Shown: positions 16,755-25,729 of the stretch, in pieces | How positions within the stretch are numbered: the stretch's first letter is position 1 | Layout: the number at the start of each line of letters is the position of its first letter | Origin: Nostoc sp. 'Peltigera membranacea cyanobiont' N6 | GTDB lineage: Bacteria > Cyanobacteriota > Cyanobacteriia > Cyanobacteriales > Nostocaceae | NCBI RefSeq assembly: GCF_002949735.1 | Contig: NZ_CP026681.1 | Location: 62,001-126,000 of the forward strand | Direction: 5' to 3' | DNA: 64,000 bases | Program-made: the position numbers and the translations under genes | The notes under the pieces: generated by a model | Database searches by the model: none | What the model was told of the DNA's origin: nothing | What the model saw: the letters and a program-made list of their open reading frames with translations, nothing else

Positions 16755-17008
16755 AATACTCGCTTCTGTTGAGAGTTTGATTACGAGTATATCCACTAGC
16801 TGGAGTAATGTTTCCAGATTTCAGGGCGATCGCAGAAACATCTGGCGCGATCGCACTTAACCCCACATCCCGCCAGAGAATTTATTCCCTGGCTAATAGC
16901 TTAACTCCACCTCAGTGGACTAAAACCTTTGTTCAGTCTTCCTTAGAAGACTTGAGCTATGAGCCTGGGAATTCATTTATCCGGCGGTTGTTGGGACTTG
17001 CAATCAAC
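16755..17008. other. Region upstream of the NACHT gene, with a weak plus-strand frame
   Basis: This segment holds the NACHT promoter and three HIP1-like GCGATCGC sites. A plus-strand frame (16,808-17,011, about 67 codons) reads TPPQWTKTFVQSSLEDLSYE and GNSFIRRLLGLAIN. It could be the remnant of a larger protein, but there is no convincing ribosome-binding site and I do not recognise it. Confidence 0.3.
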
Positions 17009-17105
17009 TAGTAGTCTGTCAAATTCATTTTGACGGTTAGAGAGACGCGATAAATCGCCGTCTCTACAGGAAATTTATCCATCAATTATTTATTGACAGA
17101 CTACT
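17009..17105. repeat. MITE-like inverted repeat (TAGTAGTCTGTCAA ends)
   Basis: The 97-bp element has perfect 14-bp ends, TAGTAGTCTGTCAA and TTGACAGACTACTA, and an internal GAGACGCGATAAATCGCCGTC. That internal segment recurs as both arms of the hairpin at 38,500-38,565. It borders directly on the dehydrogenase remnant. Confidence 0.85.
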
Positions 17106-17450
17106 AGAAACTGCGTTAGCGATCGCGCACCGTTCCGTAGGAAAGCTCGCCGCAGGTATCGCAATTTTCCCCACTGCACATTCACTTCCCTCTCGCTATA
17201 ACCATGAGCCACCGCTAATTCTACTAAAAGATATGTGGAATAAATCACTACAAAAATTTTATCGGGTTCAATCAATTCCCTGAGAAAAACCAAGTCTTAA
17301 CACTTACACTTTTTTAAACTCCAACCTAGCTTTTTGACAAGCAATAAATGCTGTTAATCCACTCTATGCAATGGCTTTGAGGCTAAGTATGGTATGATAA
17401 CCCCGCGAAGTTTGAGGATTGTTTTGGTTTGAAAGAGCGATCGCTCTGCC
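17106..17450 (-). pseudogene. Decayed copy of an MDR alcohol dehydrogenase (C-terminal part)
   Basis: The minus strand reads FLRELIEPDKIFVVIYSTYLLVELAVAHGYSE, which aligns with FLKELIEGGKIRAVIDRTYPLQELAAAHSYSE of the intact dehydrogenase at 19,669-20,613. DNA similarity continues upstream to a GAGCGATCGCT shared with that gene. A short insert near 17,115-17,160 and several frame breaks destroy the reading frame, and no N-terminal half is left. It is the remnant of a duplicated gene. Confidence 0.75.
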
Positions 17451-17644
17451 TTTATTTGTAACTCTCGGTTCACTCATTTTTTGATGAGGAAAAAAAAATA
17501 CGAGTATATAAATATATCTAACGAAGTATTCTCAAAAACTTGCAGCCCTTAGTAAGGTTTGTTCTAGCTCTCGGAAAAATCGGCTAACCGAGAATTAGGT
17601 GTAATATACATCACGGCCACGCTAGAGGGAAGTTGAAAATAATT
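17451..17644. promoter_or_regulatory. Upstream region of the sugar dehydrogenase-like gene
   Basis: This AT-rich stretch carries the upstream signals of the gene at 17,645. An AGAGGGAAG ribosome-binding-like sequence is at about 17,623-17,632. An in-frame TTG (17,633) lies too close to it, whereas the ATG at 17,645 has a long spacing of about 13 bases. No clear -10/-35 pair stands out. Confidence 0.35.
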
Positions 17645-19516
17645 ATGTTTGCTTTAAACCCAACACAGATGCTCGGACGCATACTATCCGCATCACTAGT
17701 TAGTCTCATGTCCTTAGAATTTGTTCCCACCGCAGCCTTTGCCAGTCCGCCTGCTGCGTCTGTTGACACCCAGATAAAAGTGCCTAGTACAATGACCTCT
17801 TCGCCTTTTAATGCTAACCGTTACTTAAAAGTGCCCCCCAACTTCTCCATATCTGTTTATGCTCGCATTCAGAATGCTCGCTTTATGGCAATTGCTCCCA
17901 ATGGGGATCTTCTAGTGTCACAGCCCAATACGGGTAAAGTGTTAATTGTCCGGCCAAATGGCAGCAAAGACCCGATTATTTCCGACTTTGCGACGGGTCT
18001 ACGCAGGCCACACGACATTGTGTTTCATCAGATTGATAACACCACATACGTTTATATCTCCGAGACTAATCAAATTAACCGCTTCATCTACAACTCTGGA
18101 GACTTAACCGCAAAAAATCGTCAAATCATTATAACTGGCTTACCAGATAGCAGCACATCAGAACTCAAAGGCGCTTATGGTCACGAACTGAAAAATATTG
18201 CCCTTGATGGCAATCACAAACTGTATGTGTCCATCGCTTCCACATGCAATGCCTGCAAGGAAGATACTGTCAGTAACCCAAAGCGTGGTGCAATTTACCA
18301 GTACGACGCTAATGGAACCAATCAGCGACTTTTTGCCCAAGGTTTACGTAACGCCGAAGGGTTAGCATTCTTACCCGGCACAAATGACCTTTGGGTAGTT
18401 GTTAATAATCGAGATAACATCGCCTATCCCTTCAACGATAGCACTGGTAATTACGGGAAAGTTATCCCTTCCTACGTAGACAACCACCCACCAGAGGAGT
18501 TCACAAGAGTCCGAGATGGCGGTAACTACGGTTGGCCATTCTGTAACCCCAATCCTGATACATTAAATGGCTTCAACAACATGCCCTTTGACCGCGACTA
18601 TCAGTTCAATGCTAATGGAGATGTTAATTGCAATGCAATAGACAGGATTGACAAGGGTATCCCAGCCCATTCGGCTCCCTTGGGACTATCATTCTTACAA
18701 AATACCAACTTTCCCAGCCTATACTCAAGTGGGGCAGTAGTGGGGCTGCATGGTTCATGGAATCGGGAGAAGAAAACGGGCTACAAAATAGCTTACTTTC
18801 CGTGGAACAGTACAACAAAGACACTAGAAGAGGAGATAGATTTAGTCAGTGGTTGGCTAGTTCCAGCAACACAAGAAGTCTGGGGGCGACCTGTGGATAT
18901 GGTAGTCGATCGGCAAGGTAATTTGTTAATTTCAGATGACTACAGTGGCACTATCTACAAGCTCGCTTACAATGCCCCCTCTACACCGTCATCAGAAGTT
19001 AAGGTCTACACAGAACCTAATTTTGCTGGAGTTTCCCAGTCTTTTCCGACAACTCCAGGAGTATACAAAGCCAATAAAGGTGACTTAAATGTTGTGGGGA
19101 ATGACACTATTAGCTCATTAAGTGTACCACCAGGTACAGTGGTACGTGTATGCCAAAATGAAACTGGTGGTCTATGCCGTGAGTTCGGTGCTGGTGATTA
19201 TAAATCCCTGGGAGACGTGGATAACATCATCTCGTTGATAGAAGTTAATCCGTCATCAGGGGTTAAGGTCTACACAGAACCTAATTTTGCTGGAGTTTCC
19301 CAGACTTTTCCGACAACTCCAGGAGTATACAAAGCCAATGAAGGTGACTTAAGTGTTGTGGGGAATGACACTATTAGCTCATTAAGCGTACCACCAGGTA
19401 CCGTAGTACGTGTATGCCAAAATGAAACTGGTGGTCGATGCCGTGAGTTCGGTGCTGGTGATTATCAATCCCTGGGAGACGTGGATAACATCATCTCGTT
19501 TATAGAGGTGAAGTAG
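17645..19516 (+). CDS. Secreted PQQ-type sugar (sorbosone-like) dehydrogenase with two crystallin-like repeats
   Basis: 623 aa from ATG 17,645. The N-terminus has a signal peptide (MLGRILSASLVSLMSLEFVPTAAFASPP, with AFA-S as a likely cleavage site), so the protein is exported. Residues of about 60-440 form a six-bladed propeller of the glucose/sorbosone dehydrogenase family (FSISVYARIQNARFMAIAPNGDLLVSQPNTGKV; GLRNAEGLAFLPGTNDLWVVVNNRD; GLHGSWNREKKTGYKI). After it come two near-identical repeats of about 85 residues beginning VKVYTEPNFAGVSQ and ending DVDNIIS-IEV, which resemble beta/gamma-crystallin modules. The two repeats are also nearly identical as DNA. The cofactor (PQQ) and substrate are inferred from the fold only. 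Confidence 0.8.
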   Translation: MFALNPTQMLGRILSASLVSLMSLEFVPTAAFASPPAASVDTQIKVPSTMTSSPFNANRYLKVPPNFSISVYARIQNARFMAIAPNGDLLVSQPNTGKVLIVRPNGSKDPIISDFATGLRRPHDIVFHQIDNTTYVYISETNQINRFIYNSGDLTAKNRQIIITGLPDSSTSELKGAYGHELKNIALDGNHKLYVSIASTCNACKEDTVSNPKRGAIYQYDANGTNQRLFAQGLRNAEGLAFLPGTNDLWVVVNNRDNIAYPFNDSTGNYGKVIPSYVDNHPPEEFTRVRDGGNYGWPFCNPNPDTLNGFNNMPFDRDYQFNANGDVNCNAIDRIDKGIPAHSAPLGLSFLQNTNFPSLYSSGAVVGLHGSWNREKKTGYKIAYFPWNSTTKTLEEEIDLVSGWLVPATQEVWGRPVDMVVDRQGNLLISDDYSGTIYKLAYNAPSTPSSEVKVYTEPNFAGVSQSFPTTPGVYKANKGDLNVVGNDTISSLSVPPGTVVRVCQNETGGLCREFGAGDYKSLGDVDNIISLIEVNPSSGVKVYTEPNFAGVSQTFPTTPGVYKANEGDLSVVGNDTISSLSVPPGTVVRVCQNETGGRCREFGAGDYQSLGDVDNIISFIEVK

Positions 19517-19668
19517 CACCACTCGCTGAATTTTAGATTTTAAATTTTTGATTTTAGTGAAGCAGCTAGCTGGTCTTCTCCCCAAGAAAGAAGCTAGCGC
19601 CTTATCTACGAAATGCTCTGCGTTGGCAAACCCTCTCGTAGATAAGGGTTTCCCCCATTGTCCTCCAA

Positions 19669-20613
19669 TCAACTAGAAACTGCGATCGCAATTTTCCCCA
19701 CTGCCCGCCCAGTTTCGCTATAACTATGAGCCGCCGCTAGTTCTTGTAAGGGATATGTGCGATCGATTACTGCACGAATTTTACCCCCTTCAATCAATTC
19801 TTTGAGAAAAAGCAAGTCTTTGGCGTTAGGCTTCTCAAAGAGAAATTTCGCTTTTTGACCGGGAAGCAACACTGTTAAAACGCTCTCTAAAAAGACTTGA
19901 GGGCTGGGTACGGTGGTGATGTAAACACCGTTGGGTTTGAGGACTTTTTTGGTTTCTGAGAGCGATCGCTTACCCACTGCATCAAAGATAATGTCATACT
20001 GCGCTGTATCTTCGGCAAAATCTTGCTGTGTATAATCAATCACGCGGTCTGCTCCCAAAGATTTCACCAAATCCAAATTTTTGGTACTGCTAACTCCCGT
20101 CACCACTGCCCCTAAAGCCTTAGCAATTTGCACCGCAAAAATCCCTACACCGCCCGCAGCACCATTAATCAAGACACTTTGTCCTGTTTGAATATTTCCT
20201 TGATCTCGCAGTGCTTGCAGAGCCGTGAGTGCTGCTAAAGGCACAGCCGCAGCTTCTTCATAAGATAAGTTCGTTGGTTTGAGAACCACCACACTTTCTG
20301 GAACAGCTGCAAATTCGGCATAACCTCCTCCAGGGAAGCTAGTACTGCCATAAATAGCATCTCCTGGTTTAAAACGGGTGACACCAGAGCCAACGGCTAC
20401 GACTTCTCCCGCCACATCAAACCCCAGAATCTTCGGAAATTTGTTGCCGACAATCAAGCTCAACATCCCTTGGCGAATTTTCCAATCAATGGGATTAACG
20501 CTACTAGCACGGACTTTCACAAGTAACTGCGTTGGCTCAATTTTCGGCTGTTCCACATCTTCATACTGCAACACCTCAGCCGCGCCATACCGACGGATAA
20601 CCATTGCTTTCAT
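19669..20613 (-). CDS. NAD(P)-dependent MDR alcohol dehydrogenase / quinone oxidoreductase
   Basis: 314 aa, the usual length of quinone-reductase-like members of the medium-chain dehydrogenase family. N-terminal GroES-like domain: MKAMVIRRYGAAEVLQYEDVEQPKIEPTQLLVKVRASSVNPIDWKIRQG. Cofactor-binding Rossmann fold: LINGAAGGVGIFAVQIAKALGAVVTGV. C-terminus: AVIDRTYPLQELAAAHSYSETGRAVGKIAI. The zinc-binding cysteines of true alcohol dehydrogenases are not seen, so it is a zinc-independent reductase. A decayed partial copy lies at 17,106-17,450. The gene is isolated, on the opposite strand from nifB. Confidence 0.9.
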   Translation of the reverse strand: MKAMVIRRYGAAEVLQYEDVEQPKIEPTQLLVKVRASSVNPIDWKIRQGMLSLIVGNKFPKILGFDVAGEVVAVGSGVTRFKPGDAIYGSTSFPGGGYAEFAAVPESVVVLKPTNLSYEEAAAVPLAALTALQALRDQGNIQTGQSVLINGAAGGVGIFAVQIAKALGAVVTGVSSTKNLDLVKSLGADRVIDYTQQDFAEDTAQYDIIFDAVGKRSLSETKKVLKPNGVYITTVPSPQVFLESVLTVLLPGQKAKFLFEKPNAKDLLFLKELIEGGKIRAVIDRTYPLQELAAAHSYSETGRAVGKIAIAVSS

Positions 20614-21789
20614 CGAATTCCTCCTGCTACCCTGTTTGACTGAATTGTGTTACGGCTGTGTAGGAATTTGAGGGTTAGAGAAAGTCTAATTTAGCCGTAA
20701 CGCACCATATTTTTAGGTGCGTTACGCGCTTCTTTAACGCACCCTACAATTTCTTAGTTTAATTGTAGCCGCTTAGGGAGTTAGGTTTTTTGCTAAGGTT
20801 TGTAATAAGCAATTCAGAAAATTCATTGCGATCGCTCAATCATGTTAGATTATAGTTTGTTGTTTCTCTCAAACACAAAATTCGAGAATTTTCTACCCAT
20901 CACCTTATTGTGGGAATGAAAAAAAGGAGTCGAAAGTTAAGTTTTTTGAAAATTATGTGCAGTAACACATCTATTTCCACTAGCTTATATGGCTTACCAG
21001 ATAAGACTTACAACCCCAATTGAATATCATTGTCAAAGCAAAAATTAAATAAATATGAATTGCATTTTTACCCTGAAAAAAATGATATGTTAGATACAGA
21101 ATTGAATTTCGCACGTTTCTGGAGTAGAACGATATAAACTGCTCCAGTTTTTCACCCTCAAACCCTTGGCATATCTTGCTTTTGACGGAATCTGAGGGCA
21201 ATCTGAGTACACATTTAAATAACTCAAATCCAGTTAGAATTAGATTAAATTCCTTGCTGAGATTGAGTTTTAGCTGAGTACAAAGAAATCCTGAACCCCT
21301 ATCTATAAACACTAGAACCCCAACCAAAAAAGACTAGAACCCCTACCTGAAAAAAACTTTTTTAATTCTTGTAATGCTTGAAGAATTAGGGTTTTTAGTA
21401 TTTGAGTACAAAAGTAATAAATCCAATAAATTCTATCCTAGAGAGACGCAACATCTGGCTGGGAGACGGCTGCTATAAATCTTATATCGCCAATCACCCA
21501 ACGCTCCGAAACAAAACGAAGCGAAGGATGAGTGGAGGGATGACATAGCACCATGCCTGAAGTGAAGAGAAGTCGCGGCTGTAAGCACAAATTCTACCCA
21601 AGAACCGAACGTTGACACACACCAGCCGAACATCAGATATCTATCGTCTGCCTGACTTGAAAACAAGTCGCCCTCACCCAAGGGTTTGCAGGCAGTGTGA
21701 AAGACGCGACTTCAATTCTGGGCATGAAAGAGTAGCAACGGCATCTCCCACAGTGGCAGCCAAGTCCACCGACCTTTTTGCGAAACTCA
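20614..21789. promoter_or_regulatory. 1.18-kb region upstream of nifB
   Basis: This is the long non-coding leader and promoter region of the nifB operon. The first 150 bp hold a partial GTGCGTTACG-type repeat. The middle is AT-rich with open frames (about 20,980-21,327 on the minus strand) that have no recognisable product. The last 350 bp before nifB are richer in GC and in C-runs. nifB in heterocystous strains is induced in heterocysts, so regulator binding sites are expected here, but I cannot assign them by eye. Confidence 0.4.
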
Positions 21790-23235
21790 ATGACATCACC
21801 GTCTACACGACTCCTCAACTCCAACGCTACGGAATCGACAACCCAAGCAAAATCCGGTGGTTGCGGCTGCGACAGCCCCAGCAGCGCCACCGTGGAAAGG
21901 GATCAAAAGCTCGAAGAACGCATTGCTAAACATCCCTGCTACAGCGAAGACGCTCATCACCACTATGCCCGGTTGCACGTTGCAGTTGCACCAGCTTGCA
22001 ACATCCAATGCAACTATTGCAACCGCAAATATGATTGCGCTAACGAAAGCCGTCCTGGAGTAGTTAGCGAATTGCTAACACCAGAACAAGCAGCACACAA
22101 AGCTTTGGTCATTGGTGGCAAGATTCCCCAAATGACAGTTGTGGGAATTGCCGGCCCTGGCGACCCTCTGGCGAACCCAGAAAAGACTTTCCGCACATTT
22201 GAGTTGATTGCAGCCCAAGCACCAGACATTAAGCTGTGTTTATCAACCAATGGTTTAATGCTGCCAGACTACATCGATCGCATTAAACAATTAAATATAG
22301 ATCACGTGACGATCACCATTAACATGGTAGATCCAGAGATCGGTGCATTGATTTATCCTTGGGTTCACTACAGACGCAAGCGTTATAGAGGTCTTGAAGG
22401 TGCAAAAATCCTCCACGAAAGACAGATGGAAGGATTGCAAGCCCTGAAAGATGCTGACATCTTGTGCAAAGTTAACTCCGTGATGATTCCCGGAATTAAT
22501 GACCATCACTTAGTTGAAGTGAATCGAGTCATTCGTGAGAAAGGTGCATTCTTGCACAACATCATGCCATTGATTTCTGCACCAGAACATGGCACACACT
22601 TCGGTTTAATCGGTCAACGCGGCCCTACACCCAAAGAACTCAAAGAAGTTCAAGACAACTGCTCTGGTAACATGAAAATGATGCGCCACTGTCGCCAGTG
22701 CCGCGCCGATGCAGTAGGATTGTTGGGAGAAGACCGCAGCCAGGAATTTTCCAAAGAGAAATTCTTGGAAATGACTCCAGAATATGACATGGAGAAACGT
22801 CAAGAAGTTCATGACGGGATTGAGAAGTTTAAAGAAGAACTTAAAGTAGCCAAAAACAAGGCGCTTGCCGGCAAGAAATTTGCCAACAGTCCAAAAATCC
22901 TCGTTGCAGTAGCAACTAAAGGCGGCGGATTGGTTAACCAACACTTCGGTCATGCCAAAGAATTCCAAATTTACGAAGTGGATGGAAACGATGCTCGCTT
23001 TGTCAGCCATCGTAAAATTGACCAATACTGCCAAGGTGGATACGGCGAAGAAGCTTCCTTTGAGCATATTATGAAAGCGATCGCAGATTGCAAAGCAGTT
23101 TTAGTCTCCAAGATTGGTAACAGTCCTCAAGAAAAATTGCAACAAGCTGGAATACAGTCTGTTGAAGCTTACGACGTGATTGAGAAGGTTGCTTTAGAGT
23201 TTTACGAGCAATACGTTAAGGAATTAGGTAATTAG
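21790..23235 (+). CDS. nifB: Nitrogenase cofactor biosynthesis protein NifB
   Basis: 481 aa from ATG 21,790; an in-frame TTG four codons earlier is less likely. NifB is a radical SAM enzyme that builds the NifB-co precursor of FeMo-cofactor from [4Fe-4S] clusters. It has the radical SAM motif CNIQCNYC at residues 70-77, GIAGPGDPLANPEKTF (SAM-binding) and KMMRHCRQCRADAVGLLGEDRS (a further cluster-binding region). From about residue 355 a NifX-like C-terminal domain follows (KILVAVATKGGGLVNQHFGHAKEF). The N-terminal tail carries an additional CGC. It is the first gene of nifB-fdxN-(element)-nifS-nifU. Confidence 0.96.
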   Translation: MTSPSTRLLNSNATESTTQAKSGGCGCDSPSSATVERDQKLEERIAKHPCYSEDAHHHYARLHVAVAPACNIQCNYCNRKYDCANESRPGVVSELLTPEQAAHKALVIGGKIPQMTVVGIAGPGDPLANPEKTFRTFELIAAQAPDIKLCLSTNGLMLPDYIDRIKQLNIDHVTITINMVDPEIGALIYPWVHYRRKRYRGLEGAKILHERQMEGLQALKDADILCKVNSVMIPGINDHHLVEVNRVIREKGAFLHNIMPLISAPEHGTHFGLIGQRGPTPKELKEVQDNCSGNMKMMRHCRQCRADAVGLLGEDRSQEFSKEKFLEMTPEYDMEKRQEVHDGIEKFKEELKVAKNKALAGKKFANSPKILVAVATKGGGLVNQHFGHAKEFQIYEVDGNDARFVSHRKIDQYCQGGYGEEASFEHIMKAIADCKAVLVSKIGNSPQEKLQQAGIQSVEAYDVIEKVALEFYEQYVKELGN

Positions 23236-23345
23236 GGATTAGGGACTGGGGATTAGGGACTGGGAATTAAGGAAGAATTTTCCCAATCAATACCCAGTAC
23301 CCAGTACCCAGTACCCAGTACCCAATCCCCAGTACCCATTCCCAA
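23236..23345. repeat. Short tandem repeats between nifB and fdxN
   Basis: GGGATTAGGGACTGGGGATTAG-like copies on the left and CCCAGTACCCAGTACCCA-like copies on the right are complementary, so the transcript can form a hairpin in the nifB-fdxN intercistronic gap. The ribosome-binding site of fdxN (AAAGGAG) follows directly. A very similar double repeat lies between nifS and nifU. Confidence 0.85.
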
Positions 23346-23359
23346 AAGGAGAATAAATC

Positions 23360-23659
23360 ATGGCTTACAAAATTCTTACTAGCCAGTGTATTTCCTGCAA
23401 TCTGTGTCTAACGGTATGTCCGACAAATGCAGTCAAAGTGGTTGACGGACAGCACTGGATTGACCCTGAACTTTGTACAAACTGTATTGGTAGTATTCAT
23501 ACCATGCCTCAGTGTAAAGCTGGTTGTCCCACCTGCAACGGTTGCGTCAAGCAGCCTAGCGATTATTGGGAAGGCTGGTTCGCCGATTACAACCGCGTAG
23601 TTGCTAAATTAACAAATAAACAAGATTACTGGGAACGTTGGTTTAACTGCTATTCATAG
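23360..23659 (+). CDS. fdxN: FdxN ferredoxin, 5' part, interrupted by the fdxN element
   Basis: In the unrearranged chromosome the gene encodes 99 aa, ending ...DYWERWFNCYS, then a stop created by element DNA. It is a bacterial-type 2[4Fe-4S] ferredoxin of the nif cluster: CISCNLCLTVCPTNAVKV supplies one cluster, and ELCTNCIGSIHTMPQCKAGCPTCNGCV supplies the other with extra cysteines. Codon 98 (TAT of NCYS) is the first three bases of the TATTC crossover site at 23,651-23,655. Joining to 60,311 replaces the last codons and adds the true C-terminus, restoring 118 codons. It has a strong ribosome-binding site, AAAGGAG. The truncated form retains all cysteines. Confidence 0.95.
   Translation: MAYKILTSQCISCNLCLTVCPTNAVKVVDGQHWIDPELCTNCIGSIHTMPQCKAGCPTCNGCVKQPSDYWEGWFADYNRVVAKLTNKQDYWERWFNCYS
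23651..23655. other. Left attachment site of the fdxN element (TATTC)
   Basis: The pentamer TATTC lies inside codons 98-99 of fdxN. The same pentamer at 60,311-60,315 continues into the missing end of fdxN. TATTC is, from established knowledge of Anabaena PCC 7120, the direct repeat at which XisF excises the fdxN element. Similarity extends weakly to the right: AGAAATA follows both copies two bases on. Confidence 0.9.
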
Positions 23660-23912
23660 AAATATTTGCTATCAAACTAAGCAAGAATTTGTTGAGGACA
23701 TAAGCTTGTACTCTACGGTAAAGCTTTTCACGTCGCGCATCTCGGCTTAATGCTCTGTGGAGGATTTATCTACCGCAGATCATCTACTTGAAGTAACCGC
23801 CCTGCCATTCCAGTATTTTCTTTCAGTAAAAAGTTACTTCTCCAAAACCCTCACTATAGCGATGTGCATCCTCACACCAAAGTTGAATTTCCGCCTATAT
23901 GTGCAGTTAAGA
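23656..23912. other. Left end of the element, no gene seen
   Basis: 250 bp between the left junction and the stop of the CARF-only gene. No frame with protein-like composition was found. It may hold recombinase-binding sequence for the left attachment site. The DNA directly downstream of the CARF stop does not continue that gene. Confidence 0.5.
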
Positions 23913-24419
23913 CTAAAGCTCATGGCGAAAACTTGTATCTACTCTTTGCGTAACCTCTCCTCGCTCTACCCTCACCAAATTATCCCTGGCAGCAATAGTA
24001 ATATACACAGAAATTCCACAATCAATTGCTGCCATTACCAATGCTGCGGATAAAGTTTTGGTTCCTCCAGTATAATCAGCCATAATTTCATGACTTGGAT
24101 CTACCTGCAAATCACGGATGAAAGTGTGAATCTTGGGATAGCATTCGTTTAAATCGTCTGGGTTTTGTACCAGAATTAAATCCCGTTCTTTTTGAAAGCG
24201 ATCGCCCAGCCCCACTTGTGTGGGAATATTGGGTAATCTTTCAAGAACTTCTACACCCCGACGCACTTCACAAGGGGTTCCTTCTCCGATGACTTGCGAT
24301 TTGCTACCTTTTTCACCATCGGAGGCGATGAATATTACGCGATCGGGTTGTAAACTGCGAATGGCTGTGATGATAGGTTGGAAGGAACCGCCGACGGTGA
24401 CGATTAAAATTTTAGGCAT
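23913..24419 (-). CDS. CARF-only CRISPR-associated protein (TIGR02710-like)
   Basis: 168 aa. It has a single CARF (cyclic oligoadenylate-binding) Rossmann domain: MPKILIVTVGGSFQPIITAIRSLQPDRVIFIASDG at the N-terminus and EIMADYTGGTKTLSAALVMAAIDCGISVYI, where the DYTGGTK loop is the ligand-binding signature. The closest family I can name is TIGR02710, whose members are about twice as long and carry a C-terminal effector part. No such part follows here. So it is either a truncated effector or a ligand sponge/regulator. It lies 40 bp after the CARF-HEPN gene, at the left end of the element. Confidence 0.7.
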   Translation of the reverse strand: MPKILIVTVGGSFQPIITAIRSLQPDRVIFIASDGEKGSKSQVIGEGTPCEVRRGVEVLERLPNIPTQVGLGDRFQKERDLILVQNPDDLNECYPKIHTFIRDLQVDPSHEIMADYTGGTKTLSAALVMAAIDCGISVYITIAARDNLVRVERGEVTQRVDTSFRHEL

Positions 24420-24458
24420 AGATTAAGTAATCCAGCTAATATTTTGTGAGAATAGTTT

Positions 24459-25727
24459 TTAAACAGATTCATCTTGTAAATTCCACTGTTCAGCTACATT
24501 TTGTAGTTCTTTGATGATTTTTTTTGTCTGTTCCAAAATCTCTTGTGCATTTTTAGGATTTTTCCGAAAACCTGCGTGTAAAACATCGTTACGTAGATTA
24601 GCTAAATTGAATTCGCCACCCCAAAGTTTGTTTAACGGCTTTTTCTTCTGCTTGGGAAATTTAGACCAATTATCTAAATATACTGATTCTCTAACTGTGT
24701 TACCATCCTTATCCTTGATTTTGCCTCCATTTAACAAAAGTTCCATTTCATCTCGATTTTGTTTATCCAAAGGATCTAATTTAAAGTGGTAGCACACTAG
24801 AGAAGGTAGCCACTCTCGCGCCATAGATAAAGCTTGAACAGTTTGTCCTTTGGCTGCGTACCACTCTACCATCTTTAATTGTCGCAATAGGGATGATTGC
24901 GGGTAATTTTGGTAATCAGTTGGGTTTTGCAACCCAAAAGCGCTGTAATCTTTTTCCACACGTCCAAGTAATGCAGCAAATTGCGGTATTGAGATAGAAA
25001 CTGAGGGTGCAGCAGCATTAATGCGATCGGGTAATATAGCAGCTTCTCGCATAACATCCATTGGACGTAAAAGTTGTAACCCTTGCGCGATACCTTCAAT
25101 ACTTGCTGCTAAATTTTGTGTTCTTGTTTCGCTACTTTGTAGTAAATTTGATAGTAATTCTCCATTACCTGTTTTAATAAATAAGTCGGTAGCACTTGTC
25201 CATTCCAATAAACTAACTATTGGTAAAAGGTCAAATATTGGTGTTTTATTATCAGAGTCTTTTGCATCAAAAGCACCATAAATTAAGCCTTTTATTTTTA
25301 CTTTACGAACTACTCGTAAATAACTAACAGCGATGAGTGCTAACACAGGTAAAGAACGAAAACCGTTGGTTATATCAAACAATACACAGTCTTCATCCTG
25401 CAAACAATCTGTTAACATTCCAAATAACTTCCAAATATCATCAGTGGTATGTCCTTCAGGTACATTGTATATAGGTTTTAAATTAACTTTCTCAGCCAAC
25501 TTATTTTGTAAGGTTTTCCAAGTGGATTCAGTCTCATTATCTGGAATACCATTTTCAGCAGTATCTGTTAGCAAAATATAAAGCGTTTCAGGTTTGTAAA
25601 ATTCAACCAACGCTTCTTGTACAAATTTTGTTTTATATTCCCCTTTTTGAAGAGGATTGAGGTAAGTAGTTTCTTGATACCCTCTTTTGTTAAAACCAAG
25701 AAACGAAATTGCTTTCATAGTTTTCAA
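24459..25727 (-). CDS. CARF-HEPN ribonuclease (Csx1/Csx2 family, TIGR02221-like)
   Basis: 422 aa. An N-terminal CARF domain (KAISFLGFNKRGYQETTYLN, then CVLFDITNGFRSLPVLALIAVSYL) is followed by a helical C-terminal HEPN domain with the RNase motif RNDVLH (arginine near residue 379, histidine near 384). In type III systems this family is switched on by cyclic oligoadenylate from Cas10 and degrades RNA non-specifically. It starts 2 bp after the cas6 stop on the same strand, so it belongs to the csm operon. All key residues look intact. Confidence 0.85.
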   Translation of the reverse strand: MKTMKAISFLGFNKRGYQETTYLNPLQKGEYKTKFVQEALVEFYKPETLYILLTDTAENGIPDNETESTWKTLQNKLAEKVNLKPIYNVPEGHTTDDIWKLFGMLTDCLQDEDCVLFDITNGFRSLPVLALIAVSYLRVVRKVKIKGLIYGAFDAKDSDNKTPIFDLLPIVSLLEWTSATDLFIKTGNGELLSNLLQSSETRTQNLAASIEGIAQGLQLLRPMDVMREAAILPDRINAAAPSVSISIPQFAALLGRVEKDYSAFGLQNPTDYQNYPQSSLLRQLKMVEWYAAKGQTVQALSMAREWLPSLVCYHFKLDPLDKQNRDEMELLLNGGKIKDKDGNTVRESVYLDNWSKFPKQKKKPLNKLWGGEFNLANLRNDVLHAGFRKNPKNAQEILEQTKKIIKELQNVAEQWNLQDESV

Positions 25728-25729
25728 AT

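Noticed and set aside
20980..21327. 115-codon minus-strand frame upstream of nifB
   Set aside because: No start signal, no family resemblance, AT-rich low-complexity composition; kept only as part of the intergenic description.
21433..21890. Several short frames on both strands just upstream of nifB
   Set aside because: They overlap each other and the nifB start, and have no protein-like pattern.
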